DNA from: Porodaedalea pini
Lineage: Eukaryota > Basidiomycota > Agaricomycetes > Hymenochaetales > Hymenochaetaceae
Direction of reading: 5' to 3'
Assembly (NCBI GenBank): GCA_002794775.1
Contig: NBAY01000021.1
Location: 124,001 to 188,000 of the forward strand
Length of the DNA: 64,000 nucleotides
The notes under the pieces are model-generated. The model did not search any database. It saw only the letters and a list, made by a program, of their open reading frames with translations, and was not told the origin of the DNA. Shown here in pieces: positions 1 to 11,144 of this stretch; the stretch's first letter is position 1; every line of letters starts with the position of its first letter. The position numbers and the translations under genes were made by a program.

Positions 1-160
1 GGAACCTGTTTTTATGTCTACTCGCGTAGAAATCCAGCGAATCCAATCTTCCCTCAGCTAACGTATTGTAAGCCCTCTTACCATCACAGAATGCGCCTTT
101 TCTCTCCTTGACTCTTTTATTGCTTCATCGGCGCTGGCATAATACGTTATCTCGTTTGCA

Positions 161-794
161 GCGCACAGGTTCTATGAAGGTTTCGCCGAGAACATCACGA
201 TGTACCAGAAGGATCCGTCCGACGAAGTCGACAAGGCCTGGGGAGACTGTAAGCACGGTCAACATTACTATACAGTGTCCGCTCCTCTCTAAGCATGTCA
301 CTTTGCTTATGTATTTTAGTTGGCATTTCCGAAGTCCCCAGGGGTACTGCAGCGAATCTGGCCAACAAAACCTATCCAATCGTTGGCTCTGGAGGAAACT
401 ATCGTCGCACTGGATGTATTCCATCAACTCCATTACTTGGTGGGCCTTCACTTCCCTCTTGTCCGCTGCAATTATCTTGCCTGTCTTTTCTCTGCATAGA
501 ACACGCTGAGGATGACGCTTTCTCTCTAGTACTGTCTGCAGAAGAATCTCACCGATCTCGAGAAATCATTCCTCGATGCCATCCGCCAGTCACTGACACC
601 TAACACAGATGTCAGCGCGTACGCTTGGCTCTCGGACCGAAGACGAGATGATTAAGCCTGTAGGAAACGTGGTTCACACCTCCAATGACTACGGTGGGAT
701 CATCGAGTGGGCGAGGGAGCATCACATTCAATCCCAATTCGACAAGAAGGTGTACGTGGTCGATGACTTGAAGATTCCCATTATCTACGCGTAG
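161..794 (+). pseudogene. Decayed UstYa-like (DUF3328) gene, 3' part
   Basis: UstYa/DUF3328 proteins are fungal oxidases or cyclases that modify ribosomally made peptides; a functional copy would act in secondary metabolism. Seen here: an exon reading FYEGFAENITMYQ and SDEVDKAWGD, an intron from about 250 to 320, then GISEVPRG and NKTYPIVG. The family's histidine motif follows as VALDVFHQLHYL, but in another frame. The C-terminal block (IKPVGNVVHT, then IIEWAREH) ends at a stop at 792-794. Breaks: a frame change just before the histidine motif, an in-frame stop near 528 and another frame change near 640. The family's motif cysteines are absent (HQLHY and VVHTSN where HQLHC and HTC are usual). 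The first, membrane-anchor exon is not visible and may lie outside the window. The gene converges on the threonyl-tRNA synthetase gene. Family assignment is from memory of its motifs. Confidence 0.6.
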
Positions 795-1213
795 TTACAA
801 CTCGTTGTAGCTACATTCTCACCTGGCATCATTGGTAGTCGTATTGACATTATGTAAAGCTGAACTTGTTTGTGAATGTATAATAATGGTCAACAAGAAA
901 TCTGACTCCACTCAAAGAGTCTCTTTGTTCAAATGACTTATACTGCAGGAGGGCTTAATGATCTAGCAGTCTGCCACTGAGTAATGCATAATAAAAGATA
1001 AGGGGATGGTGCGAATGTTCTTCCACGATACATATTTACTGGGGGCTGAATACTCAATATTGCTCATGACAAGCACTGCGTATACGACTGGAGGAAACCA
1101 TTACATCATGCATAAAAAATTCTTTTCTTCAGTGCTGAATTCTACGTCGTACAGTCGAAACCAATGCTCGAACCTCGTCTGCTACCCACGCAGCAATGAA
1201 AGCATTTTACTAT
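795..1213. other. Intergenic, convergent 3' ends
   Basis: AT-rich spacer between two converging genes. I see no coding signal, repeat or RNA gene. Confidence 0.5.
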
Positions 1214-4200
1214 CTACTCAAGCTTGTTCAACAAGCTCTTCGAAGCCTTGAGACGGATGAGTTGGTCCGAGATGACGTCGAGTGGGACCATCCCGCCTTG
1301 ATTTTTCGTGCCCACGTCGTCTCGGTTACGTACGTTAACAGCACGGCTCTTAAGCTCGTTTTCACCCACAACTATCGTCCGGTCCAGTCAGTCCTGTGCA
1401 TGCAAAACTTAATGGTATGAATAGAGCAATAGACCTCACCGAGAATGAAGTTGTACTGCGCGATTTCACCGTTACGGATCTTCTTTGGGAGGGTATTATC
1501 GGAGTTATCTACGTCGGTAAAGAGCCCCGCGTCCGAGAGCTTCGCAGCAACCTCACTAGCGTACTCTTTCTGTAGAAGCAGGCATGCAAGGATTGCGCAC
1601 ATTTGAGTAGAGCTAACGAAGAAAGACTGGAAGGTACTAACGTAAGGTGCAGCAACTGGGATGACGACGACCTGACGTGGGGATATCCAGAACGGCCTGC
1701 CGACATGGACGACAAACATTCAGACTATGGGTCGCGAAGCAAGACGAAGTTCAAAGCACGCACCACTTCCCCGCAAAGTGCTCTGTAATAATCGCAATGA
1801 AGCGCTCCAAGCTCCCGAGGATTGCACGATGAATCATAACAGGACGCGGCTTCTCTACGTTGTCGTTGTCCTCGGCCGAACGGTACTTGAGGTTGAAGCG
1901 TTCGGGAAGCTGGAAGTCGAGTTGAATGGTGGCGCATTGGAAGGAGCGTTTGAGCGCGTCGCGAATCGTGACGTCGATCTTGGGACCGTAGAAAGCACCG
2001 TCGCCCGGGTTGAGCTCCCACTTCCCGGAATATTGCTCGTCGAGGGCCTCGCGCAATTGCTAGGACAAGGAACATAGGTAAGAAAGGGGTGGTTGGACAT
2101 GACTAGATGATACACGCACCGCTTCAGCCTTGTCCCATGTCTCGATGGTACCCAGGTAGTTTTCGGGACGCGTAGACAGCTCCAGGCTGAAATCAAAACC
2201 GAAAAGACCATACGTATGTTTCATGAAATCGAATAAAGCGTTGATCTCTTGGACGACCTATTTCCAACATAACAAACATCTGGTAAAGGTGGTGAAACAG
2301 CTTGCGCACCTGAGATTGCGTGCAGAAGACATGCGTATCATCTTGCATAAACCGTCTCACTCTGGTCAAGCCTGAAAGCGCTCCACTCGGCTCGTTCCGA
2401 TGGACGATTCCAAACTCCGCCATCCTGATCGGCAGTTCCTTATAGCTTCGGTCTCGCGAGTCGAAGATGATACAATGGCCGGGACAATTCATGGGCTTAA
2501 GCGCCCATTTCTCCTTCTCGACGTCAAGCGAGAACATGTCATCCTTATAGTTCTGCCAGTGACCAGACTGTTCCCAGAGCTTCGAATGGTACATGTTCGG
2601 CGAGATAACCTCTTGGTAGCCACGCTTGTGGTATTCCCTCTAGAAGTCTGTTTATGAGCTGAGAACAACGACGGAACGTATGACAGGCGTACCCGCATGT
2701 GTTCTACAAGAGTATTATAAATTCGCGTGCCGTGAGGAAGCCAAAATGCATTTCCAGGAGCGAGTTCGTTGAAGAAGTATAATTCTTGCTCCTGTGCGAA
2801 GTCAGTACTATTTTAACATGCCTCAACAACATACTTACCTTGCCGATCTTTCGGTGATCACGCTTGGCTGCCTCAGCTAGGAAGAGCTTGTACTCCGAGA
2901 GCTGCTTTTTGTCAGGGAACGATATGCCGTAGAGGCGTTGCAGGGAGTCGTTGTTTGCGTCTCCCAGGAAGAAAGAGGACGAATTCTGCACCAAAGCTTA
3001 GTTCATGTCCTAACTGAAACAGTTCTACGCACCTTGGTGAGCATGAAGGCCTTAATCCTTCCAGTATGTGGAATGTGAGGGCCAACGCACAAGTCTATCA
3101 TTGGACCGCATCGATAAACCGTCGTCGACGTACCGTCAGGGACTTTCGTCTCTATGAAGTATTTCTTGTATTTATTATACTGTCCAGAGATCGAGTCAGG
3201 AGCAGAACGGCTCTGGAAAGAACCGATAGAAGCGCACCTCAAACATGTCCAGCAATTTCTCCTTCGAGACCACCAACCGTTCGAATTTCTGACGATCCTT
3301 CATGACGCTCTCCGCCAACTTCTCCAAAACAGGGTAGTCAGTGTTAACGATCGGCCTGGTGAACAGATGTGTAAACATCCAACTAACTGGCCGGGACGAG
3401 CTACAAACCTCTCCGTGTTAGCCATCTCGTAGAAGAAGCCGTCGTCCGTCGGAGGTCCCATGCAGAGATGACACCCGTAATGCCGCTCGGCGGCTTCACC
3501 GAGAACATGCGCTGATGAATGCCAGAACACTTGCTTGCCTGCACGAACTGTCAGTCAAACGCCTCAAAATAATTATGAAGAACCATGCGAACCTTCTCGG
3601 TGCTCGAAGTCGAGCAATTCCAGCTTACATGAGCTCTCCAGCTGCCTCTCCAAATCCCATAGTTCACCGTCTACCTAGAAAACGAGTCGATCCCGCTTAT
3701 AACGACGTGAATGGGGATGGCTTACCTTTGCTATCACCAACCTCTCTGGCATGCTCTTTGATATCTCTTTCGCTACGTCCATCGGAGTCGTTTCCCAGCT
3801 CGTGCCCTTTCGTTCGGAACCATCGGGCAATGTAATGGTGATTTCTTCACGAGGCTGCGCTGAAAGGAGAGGGTGAAATTTTCAAAAGCAAAGCAAAGTA
3901 TATTTACGTACCTTTCACATACGCTTCGTACTCAGATTTCAACTGGTCGAATATTCTAATTCTATGATCGATGAAGTCTGGAGGAGGTTGTAGCTGCGGC
4001 GCATATCAGCTAGTCACCCGCGCATCGTGCATCGAGAGGATTGCAAGTCATCATACCTCCATAGGGTGCTGAAAGTCCGATTGCGCCTTTGCCTTCTTGT
4101 CCTTAGCTTTCTTCGCCCCGTTTCCTCCCACATCGGCGTGCTTGGTTTCGAGAGCTGGGAGCTGCATAGATTGCGCCGTGGACGATACTGGCTGCACCTG

Positions 4201-4335
4201 AGCCATGATTATCGCAGTCGTGTGAAAACACAGACGAATAAACGCGAGCGAGCCCGAGCTGGACGATGGAAATCTAGTAGAGCGCTGGCAGCGGACGAGA
4301 AAGGGCTGAAGTCGAGTCAATAGCTTCTGTACCAT
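1214..4335 (-). CDS. THS1: Threonyl-tRNA synthetase, multi-exon
   Basis: Class II synthetase that charges tRNA-Thr. Read along the minus strand: a lysine-rich N-terminal extension ([10 protein letters not shown]), a TGS-like region, the editing-domain motif [10 protein letters not shown] (HxxxH), [12 protein letters not shown], the catalytic core ([64 protein letters not shown]) and the anticodon-binding domain ([18 protein letters not shown] to the end). The last intron is 1372-1439: exon ...YNFIL joins [10 protein letters not shown] only if the acceptor is the AG before position 1371, because the nearer AG runs into stops in every frame. The stop codon is at 1214-1216. No disabling change was found. 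The first ATG (4335) precedes an arginine/serine-rich stretch typical of mitochondrial targeting; a second ATG (4206) would give the cytosolic form. Exact positions of the other introns were not all fixed. Confidence 0.9.
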
Positions 4336-4514
4336 GCTCGAGTGGGTCTGTCACGAGGAACGAAAGAGCCAGCTAAGCATAATTACATAATCATTTCCTT
4401 CCCTGTCCGTATCTTGTTTGCTTGGTTGTGCTTGTCTCTTCTCGCTAACGAACAACAACCATGTACAGTACTTTGGAACTCGAAATAGTGCCTCAGGTGA
4501 TTATTAGCCTACCT

Positions 4515-5277
4515 GTGTAGCGATTAACCATCACCTACGCACCGGCTGAGTCTTTCTCCCCTCACTTACACTACTCCTTTGACTCCCTTTACCGGCCGCC
4601 GAACATTACCATTGATACATTCACAATCGGCGGCCGACTCTTTATTATAATTCTTGGTATGAACACGGTTGGATGGATGGATGTCGTATGAACTCGATCA
4701 GCACATGGATGGCCGACTCTCATGGGCACAGGTGGAGGTGTTGGAATATGACAAAGAGAATACCTAGACCTGGTAGCTCAGATGGTTAGAGTGCCATACC
4801 TGGAAAGTGGAGGTCACAGGTTCAACTCCTGTCCTGGTCATTTAATGTTTTCAACAGGAAGGATTTAGGTGAGTTGGACAAGGATATGGGATACAGTTGT
4901 GCAGTGGTGAGAGACAAGAGAGCAGGTTGGGCACTATAACATTATTCCATATCCTTGTCTGACTCTGTAGTGATGTTATAGTGCTCAACCTGCTCTCTTG
5001 TCTCCCACCACTGCACAACTGTATCCCATGTCCTTGTCTGACTCGCCTAAATCCTTCCACCTGTGCCCACAAGAGTCGGCCATCCATGTGCTGATTGAGT
5101 TCATATGACATCCATCTGTCCAACCATGTTCATACCAAGAATTATAATAAAGAGTCAGCCGCCGATTGTGAATGTATCAATGGTAATGTTCAGCAGCTGG
5201 TAAAGGGAGTCAAAGGAGTAGTGTAAGTGAGGGGAGAAAGACTCGGCCGGTGCGTAGGCAATGGTTAATCGCTACAC
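4515..5277. mobile_element. Foldback element, long inverted repeat
   Basis: Outer arms 4515-4736 and about 5055-5277 are inverted copies of each other (start GTGTAGCGATTAACCA on one side, its complement on the other). The inner arms, about 4858-4945 and 4965-5055, continue the inversion, so nearly the whole unit can fold into one hairpin. The only large asymmetry is a ~120-bp insert in the left arm that holds a tRNA-like sequence. No ORF of its own, so it would be non-autonomous. No clear target duplication was found. Confidence 0.75.
4767..4840 (+). tRNA. tRNA-like sequence (pseudo-tRNA), anticodon position TGG
   Basis: This 74-nt stretch folds as a cloverleaf: acceptor GACCTGG against CCTGGTC (one mismatch), D-arm GCTC/GAGT, T-arm ACAGG/CCTGT with loop TTCAACT. 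The anticodon loop reads CCTGGAA, giving TGG (Pro) at 34-36. Position 33 is C instead of the near-universal T, and the anticodon stem has a mismatch. Both argue for a pseudo-tRNA or SINE-like copy rather than a working gene. It sits in an insert (about 4737-4857) bounded by TGTTGGA and TCAACA inside one arm of a foldback element. Confidence 0.5.
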
Positions 5278-5341
5278 CTGCAAGTCAGACGTGCGGGATA
5301 GGCTTGACTGTCACTGAAAGCTCAAGAGGTCTCTTTCAGAT

Positions 5342-5349
5342 GATGTAGG
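5342..5349 (+). repeat. Target-site duplication, left (hAT-type)
   Basis: The 8-bp GATGTAGG abuts the left terminus and is repeated exactly at 8350-8357. Confidence 0.8.
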
Positions 5350-5497
5350 TATAGTTGCCACGGTCCGGTCCAGGTCCGGTCCAGGCAAAATGTCGGTGGA
5401 CCGTAACCCGGACCGTTTTGGATTTTCCTGCTCAGCTCAGACCTGGACCAGACCCCAACTGGACTGCTTTTGGACCGGACCCGAGGTCCAGTCCAGG

Positions 5498-7804
5498 TGT
5501 TAGGGTCGGGCAAATATTCCAATTCTTTAACCACGAAGGTGTTGCCTTCCAGACTGTATGGTCCTCTGAGTGGTGTATTACCGAGATGACTTTACTTATC
5601 TTCGACCGATCCCGTAACCAGCTTCTCCTTCACTGCCCTTATCAGGTGGAACCTGAGGTTGGTATTGAAAGCACTTAGTTACAGCAGGTAGGGGAGGTAA
5701 TGCCCTAGAGGGTCGAGAGACGTTCGGTTATGCTGTGATGTTGTCTAGGAGGCAAACTGCAAGGCTTGGCGTAGCTGAGATGCACTCAACCAGACTTGGT
5801 TCTGTGGACAATGAGAGGAACCTTCTAAGCGTGGCGTAGCCAAGGGTCTACTCAATCCAAGTCAATCCTTATTCAACTTGGGACAAATCCTCAACCCAGT
5901 ATGGGGCGGACTCGTTATTCAACCAAGGAGGATATTACACAGTGGTAGTTATAGATGTAGAGGTAGGGGTAAGAAGTAGCAGTGTTCTGTAACCTTCTGA
6001 AAACCTTGAAAATAAAAGCTAAAAGCGATAGAGAATGGGGATCTGGGGTGCTAGTTACTCGGCCTTATATAGCCTACTGAATTTCTAATTTCTTTACGTT
6101 CTGTCCAACCAGATGCCCTTCCATCTCCTTCCTATGTTTCAGGTGGCCACAGCACTTGGCTGCTGTGGTGGGGATGTATGCACATGTACTCCATCCAATG
6201 GTTTTCTTGCATTCTGCAATTTAGACTGCAGGTGTGAGTCACGTGATGTCATGACCCACGCGCTCGGGTGAGTACATCACCGATTTGGTAGTCGGGCTCC
6301 TGCGTTCTCCACATGCTTCGGTTTAATTAACTTCCTGCTTCTCCCGTGTGCTTCTATATCGGGGCTTTACTTCCCTGCTTCTCGAAGCGTCTTCCTTGGT
6401 TGTGGCACTGCCTAGCCTATCAGGTTGCATTGCTGCACTCGGGTGTTCATTCCTCCCATTCAAATCCATTGGGGATAACCATGTGGACCCATGGGTTATT
6501 CTTGGATCACCATTCAGTGTCAGGTCCATTCGGTGATAAGGCTGCTCCACCGAGACATGTCTCCATTGTGAATGGTGGGTCATGTACTCCTAAGGCTAGA
6601 ATGATCTTGAATGTTCGTCTTCCTGACACATGCTCAAATTCGTATAGCGTAATCATGCCTAGATGCTTTATGTCCCTGAGGTATGCCCAACAGTGCTTGA
6701 GTGCTGTCGTTATGTGTATTGGTATGTCATTCCCTTGTACTGGACTCGGGGTAGGTATTCGTATCATCATCTTGCAGTTCCTGCATTCTTCATGTGGCTC
6801 CTTATTGTATTGGATGACTGTATCCCATTTGTAGTTCTCCATGCCACGTTCTTCTTTACTGATGTGGACTTTATATGTCTTGGCATCTCGGTAGTAGATT
6901 GCCTGTCCTGTTTCAAAGTATGGGGATTGGCCTTCCCACTTGTGTGCTCATAATGTGACGTCCTGGTCCATTAATCCTATTGTCTTCAGGAGTTCTGGGA
7001 CCTTCTGTGCTACGTTCTGTAGTAGCATGCACTTGGTGCATTGGGGATCAACCTCCATAGGTTGTCCTTTGCTTTCTTGACGTTTATGTGCCATGTCACA
7101 AGGTGTGACGGTGTAGCGTGACTGTGACTGACGGATTTTTGCCTGGGCAAGTATCCGTCAAGATCAGGTGACTGCGTAATCACGTGTATGATCAATGATG
7201 ATCTGCCTTGATCGACATTTCCAAATGTTCGAAAATTTCCTTTCACTCACCCCCCACTAGGTCGGCATTTACCGGCTTAAAATTTTTGTGGGAGTGTCGC
7301 ACGTCGCCGCCTATTTCCATTTCCAGTTTTGATGGCCACCTCTACATCTATAACTACCACTGTGTAATATCCTCCTTGGTTGAATAACGAGTCCGCCCCA
7401 TACTGGGTTGAGGATTTGTCCCAAGTTGAATAAGGATTGACTTGGATTGAGTAGACCCTTGGCTACGCCACGCTTAGAAGGTTCCTCTCATTGTCCACAG
7501 AACCAAGTCTGGTTGAGTGCATCTCAGCTACGCCAAGCCTTGCAGTTTGCCTCCTAGACAACATCACAGCATAACCGAACGTCTCTCGACCCTCTAGGGC
7601 ATTACCTCCCCTACCTGCTGTAACTAAGTGCTTTCAATACCAACCTCAGGTTCCACCTGATAAGGGCAGTGAAGGAGAAGCTGGTTACGGGATCGGTCGA
7701 AGATAAGTAAAGTCATCTCGGTAATACACCACTCAGAGGACCATACAGTCTGGAAGGCAACACCTTCGTGGTTAAAGAATTGGAATATTTGCCCGATCCT
7801 AACA
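5498..7804. mobile_element. Inverted-LTR composite unit
   Basis: Two 467-bp arms, 5498-5964 and 7338-7804, are inverted copies with only one difference noticed. Each begins TGTTAGG and has an LTR-like end (GGATATTACA, left copy ending 5939), followed by a TGGTAG sequence that resembles a tRNA primer-binding site. They therefore look like two LTR-plus-PBS ends facing each other rather than the usual direct repeats. The unit is flanked by CCAGG on both sides (5493-5497 and 7805-7809). The 1.37-kb interior holds a coding-like stretch on the minus strand and no recognised polymerase. Confidence 0.7.
6507..7080 (-). pseudogene. Unrecognised coding-like stretch inside the inverted-LTR unit
   Basis: Read on the minus strand from about 7080 to the stop at 6507-6509, one frame stays protein-like with a single internal stop (TGA, complement of 6948-6950). 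Visible features are CTKCMLLQ and CRNCKMM (two CxxC pairs), EGQSPYFETGQAIYY and ENYKWDTVIQYNKEPHEE. The cysteine pairs suggest metal binding, but I do not recognise a family. It could be part of a retroelement gag region or a captured host gene. No convincing start codon upstream; an internal ATG lies at 6842. Confidence 0.35.
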
Positions 7805-8349
7805 CCAGGTCTGGACCCAGTCCGGACCTGGACCGCTGGTAAATTGAGAAGAAAAAGTTGAATTAATTCTATTTATGCTTGAGACAAAGACATGCATTTG
7901 AAAAGGCCTTTGTAGTACATTTATAGTATCTCTGTACTCAAAAGTTTCAGAAAGAAGGTGGATATGGCACTTGGTATCCACCAGACCTGCTCCTGAGTCC
8001 TGAGAAAACCTGTTCACATGGTATGGAAGACCCCCTGGGTAGGCAAGTAGTCATGTCACAGTGCTATGCAAAGCTCAAGCACATCTTCCAGTCTCACTAG
8101 AGCTGTTCTACTTCTTTGCCAACCAACTTGAGGCCAGTAATGATGTCAAACTAACTCCCACAAATATTTCTTCCGGTCCAGGTCCGGTCCAGGGTCCAGC
8201 TCGGTCCAGAAAAATGGCAGGAGAGCTGGACCCTGGACCGGACCACATCTGGACCTTAAGTGGACCGGACCACGGTCCGGTCCACTTTGGGTCCGGTCCA
8301 GGTCCAGTCCTGGGTCCAGCGGTCCATGGACCGGACAACGGCAACTATA

Positions 8350-8357
8350 GATGTAGG
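8350..8357 (+). repeat. Target-site duplication, right (hAT-type)
   Basis: GATGTAGG, identical to 5342-5349. Confidence 0.8.
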
Positions 8358-8857
8358 TAAATATTGTGCATGTTGAAATTTCTTTTTGATACTCGAGCAG
8401 ATTCAATTTTATGGAACGCAACAGCAGATATCTAAGGAGAACCAGCTATGCGAACCTTGACTACGCGTATAAAATGAGAACCTCCAAATCATCTTCATAT
8501 ACGCCTTGTCTCACCAAAGCCTTCATAGAACTCACGGATCTTGAATGAGAGCACGTCTTTCGCCGGCGCGTTGAAGAGGAGTGCGGTAGCCTTTGAAGGG
8601 TGTAAATGGATGCAATGGTGTGGACGATTCACAGTACAGACACTGAGGGAACTGCAGGTTTGAGGGACCTCTACGGGCATAGCAGAACAGACCAGTAGCA
8701 ATGAGGACGACAGTAGTACTACACAAAAAATCTTTCCAGTGCATGGATCACCTTCAAAGTTTTCCAGAGCGTCTTAATGCACAAATGTACAAGAATATAG
8801 AGGAAGGAGGTAACATACTCGTTATAAATGATTTACAAAGTGAAACAAAAAAGTGAA
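8358..8857. other. Intergenic / 3' UTR region
   Basis: Between the hAT element and the stop codon of the downstream minus-strand gene. Only short, unconvincing ORFs. Confidence 0.45.
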
Positions 8858-10637
8858 TCATCGATATCCAGAACCAGGATACGGAGGCAGACTCGCGTCA
8901 TCTCGGGCTCTAGCATGTCCATCACTAAACGGAGCTCTCTGCGAGTCAATCCTTCTCGCAAGTATTTCTAATATATCCTCCACATGTACAGGACTCGCCA
9001 CCAGATGTGCAGACGGTGTAGCAGCAGGATGTCGCATATTCGGCGCATTCGAGGGATTTACAGTCGCAATCCTTGAGTTGTGACGTGAATGCAGATGTAC
9101 CGTCTCGAAGTCTGCGGACATGGCAGTTGGTAGGCGCGTTGTGGATATGGATTGAAGCAAGGGAACGTCCACCTTCTTCGAGGCCGGTAATGCGGCTGAA
9201 GACTGGACTATATTGTAGGGGGTAAGAATTCCCGGGCCACCGTGTCTATCCCAACCGTGAGCAGACGTCAGCTGGGTTGAAGAAGCTTGAGCCAAGTTTA
9301 TAATCTTGGAGTGCCGGCGAACCCTTGCTCGACGTCGTTTCCAGAAGAAAAGACCGACACCGGCGATGACTGCAAGACCCGAAACAACTGCTCCAACAAC
9401 TGCCGGAACCACGGACTTCTCATGACTGTAAGCGTTTGAATTGTGTCAGCAAGACGTTTTTATATTTGACTGAAAATGAAGTCTCACCTTGAGCTGGCGA
9501 CCGACGAAGCCTCCGACGAAGCGGTCGTTGAAGCGATAGTCGATACGGCAATCGAAGGTAGTGTCGAAGAAGCGCTTGCAAACTGCATAACTTGCACTGA
9601 GTTTAGACTAAGTCCCCCGCCGAGATTCGTAACATCAAGCGAATGAACAGTATCGTCATCCAGCCCGTCTTGGAAGAACAGCAACGTGTCACCGACGAGC
9701 CATTCAGACGTCCCGTTAAGTTCCTGCTGTGCATCGTCTAGACTCTATCCAAACGTCAGCATAGATAAATACTCTGGCCGACGGAAGAGAACGCACAACA
9801 GAATATTGGCCATGCATATACGTCATCGGCCCATGCACCGCTACCGCCCTTCCAATGAAATTCATCGAAAAGTAAGAGCCGTTCGCGGAGGCGGAATGGA
9901 AAGGCGCAGGGGCCGACGAGGAAGGGACGTTGGGATTCGTCATGTTAGGAATCCAGACTCCAAAGTAGTTGATCGAGCTCGTATTCTTATTATCAACAAT
10001 TAAGGTGGTTGGGAGCTCGGATCTGGAGGTTAATATCAGCAAACTTGCGAACTAATTATACAACACGCGGAGCAGCGTACGAGGTATTTACAGCAGAGGT
10101 AACGATGGCTCGATCGAAGCTGAGAATTTGGTCGGAGCTATTCGGCTTGGCAGTCAAGGTGACTTCGTGGTTTCCAGCAGGTTCATTTGAAGTCGAAAAG
10201 AAAACGCCGTCCTCAAGTGCCGCATCGGAAGCGCTGTTTCCGTCGAACGTGACCTCATACGATGCATTCGACTGACCGTACAGTGAGATACCAGTACCTA
10301 TAGCGTGTCATTGGACTGCGTGGCACCCATGAAGAAAGGACGTACCATAGAAAGACAGAGAGAAGGAGGCACCAGACATGGAGGTCAAGTGGTATGAATC
10401 GCCGTCGCCCGAGTCACCGAGATTTTGAAGGTAGCTAGACCCAGTGTACCATGTCACCCAGCCGTCCTCCAAGTACTGATATGCGGATCTGTTAACCGCA
10501 TTGGTTTCCCCTGAAGCAAAGGTGCGTAAGTGAAGAGCTTGAAGTTTCTGCCTGAGGACGCACGCACCGTACGGGGAATACTGGAAGAGAGGGCTTGTGT
10601 CATCTATGGTGAAGTTCCAGTGAACGAGGTCAGACAT
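8858..10637 (-). CDS. Type-I single-pass membrane protein, multi-exon
   Basis: The minus-strand exons read as an extracellular part with two beta-sandwich-like blocks. The first runs from WNFTIDDTSPLFQYSP through DGWVTWYTGSSYLQNLG to FDRAIVTSA; the second includes FHSASANGSYFSMNFIG and AVAVHGPMTYMHGQY. A serine/threonine-rich stalk (STIASTTASSEASS), one membrane helix (VVPAVVGAVVSGLAVIAGVGLFFW), a basic stop-transfer KRRRARVRRH and a ~150-residue cytoplasmic tail follow, with stop at 8858-8860. Several short introns separate these blocks (for example near 9423-9487 and 9740-9795). This layout is a common expanded agaricomycete surface-protein type of unknown function. The ATG at 10637 is the best start seen, but open sequence continues to about 10900 and an upstream signal-peptide exon is possible. 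Confidence 0.7.
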
Positions 10638-11144
10638 GCCACGACGCCGTGGACGCGAAAATGAGCGGAAGGAAGACGACGTGCTGAGGCATATGTTGCT
10701 GCCTGATTTATGAACAAAGTCCGGAATGATAAATGGGCGCTCGCTACGTTGACTCGGATCATAGCACCCCTCATGGCGGTGACAGTACCCTCGGCTTTCT
10801 GGGCTTTCTTCAGTCGATCTCAGCCACAGAATCTGGATTTGCAAGAGAGAAAGCAGTGGAAAGTATGCTAAGAACCAAATGTTGAATGCGTAGGATGACA
10901 CGCGAGTGTATCACTGTGGGAACTTTTGCCCAACCTCTTCCTCGTACTGCATCATCATGCCTCCCCTTTCATTTTCATTAAAATTGCATAACAGTCTGGA
11001 TGACGTTAATTGGTCTATATATACTCATGACAGTAGTGCTGAAATAGGTTGGTTGTGATTTTGGACTGTGATAAAGTCAGAATGCGTCAAGTGAGCCTTT
11101 GCCACCTGCTTGCTTGTAATGGAAGGTGGCGATCATTCTGATGA
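10638..11144. other. Upstream region of the membrane-protein gene
   Basis: May contain a 5' exon: open minus-strand sequence with a hydrophobic stretch lies at 10640-10901. A TATATATA-like run is at about 11016-11024. Nothing else recognised. Confidence 0.35.

Larger units (their letters stand above)
5350..8349. mobile_element. Non-autonomous hAT-type element with nested insertion
   Basis: Terminal inverted repeats TATAGTTGCC (5350-5359) and GGCAACTATA (8340-8349) are flanked by the exact 8-bp duplication GATGTAGG, the hAT signature. Both subterminal zones (5360-5497, and 7805-7840 plus 8175-8340) are dense in GGTCCGGTCCAGG-like repeats, probably transposase-binding sites. The ORFs across them are low-complexity readings of the repeat. 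A second unit (5498-7804) is inserted in the left subterminal zone with its own duplication CCAGG. Without it the hAT element is about 0.7 kb and has no transposase. Confidence 0.8.

Noticed and set aside
1727..2077. Plus-strand ORF of 116 codons
   Set aside because: Antisense to conserved threonyl-tRNA synthetase exons.
4767..4840. Functional tRNA-Pro gene
   Set aside because: C at position 33, stem mismatches and location inside a foldback arm favour a pseudo-tRNA.
5355..5678. ORFs rich in GPGPV/GPDP repeats on both strands (also 8061-8421)
   Set aside because: They are translations of the GGTCCGG subterminal repeats of the hAT-type element, not genes.
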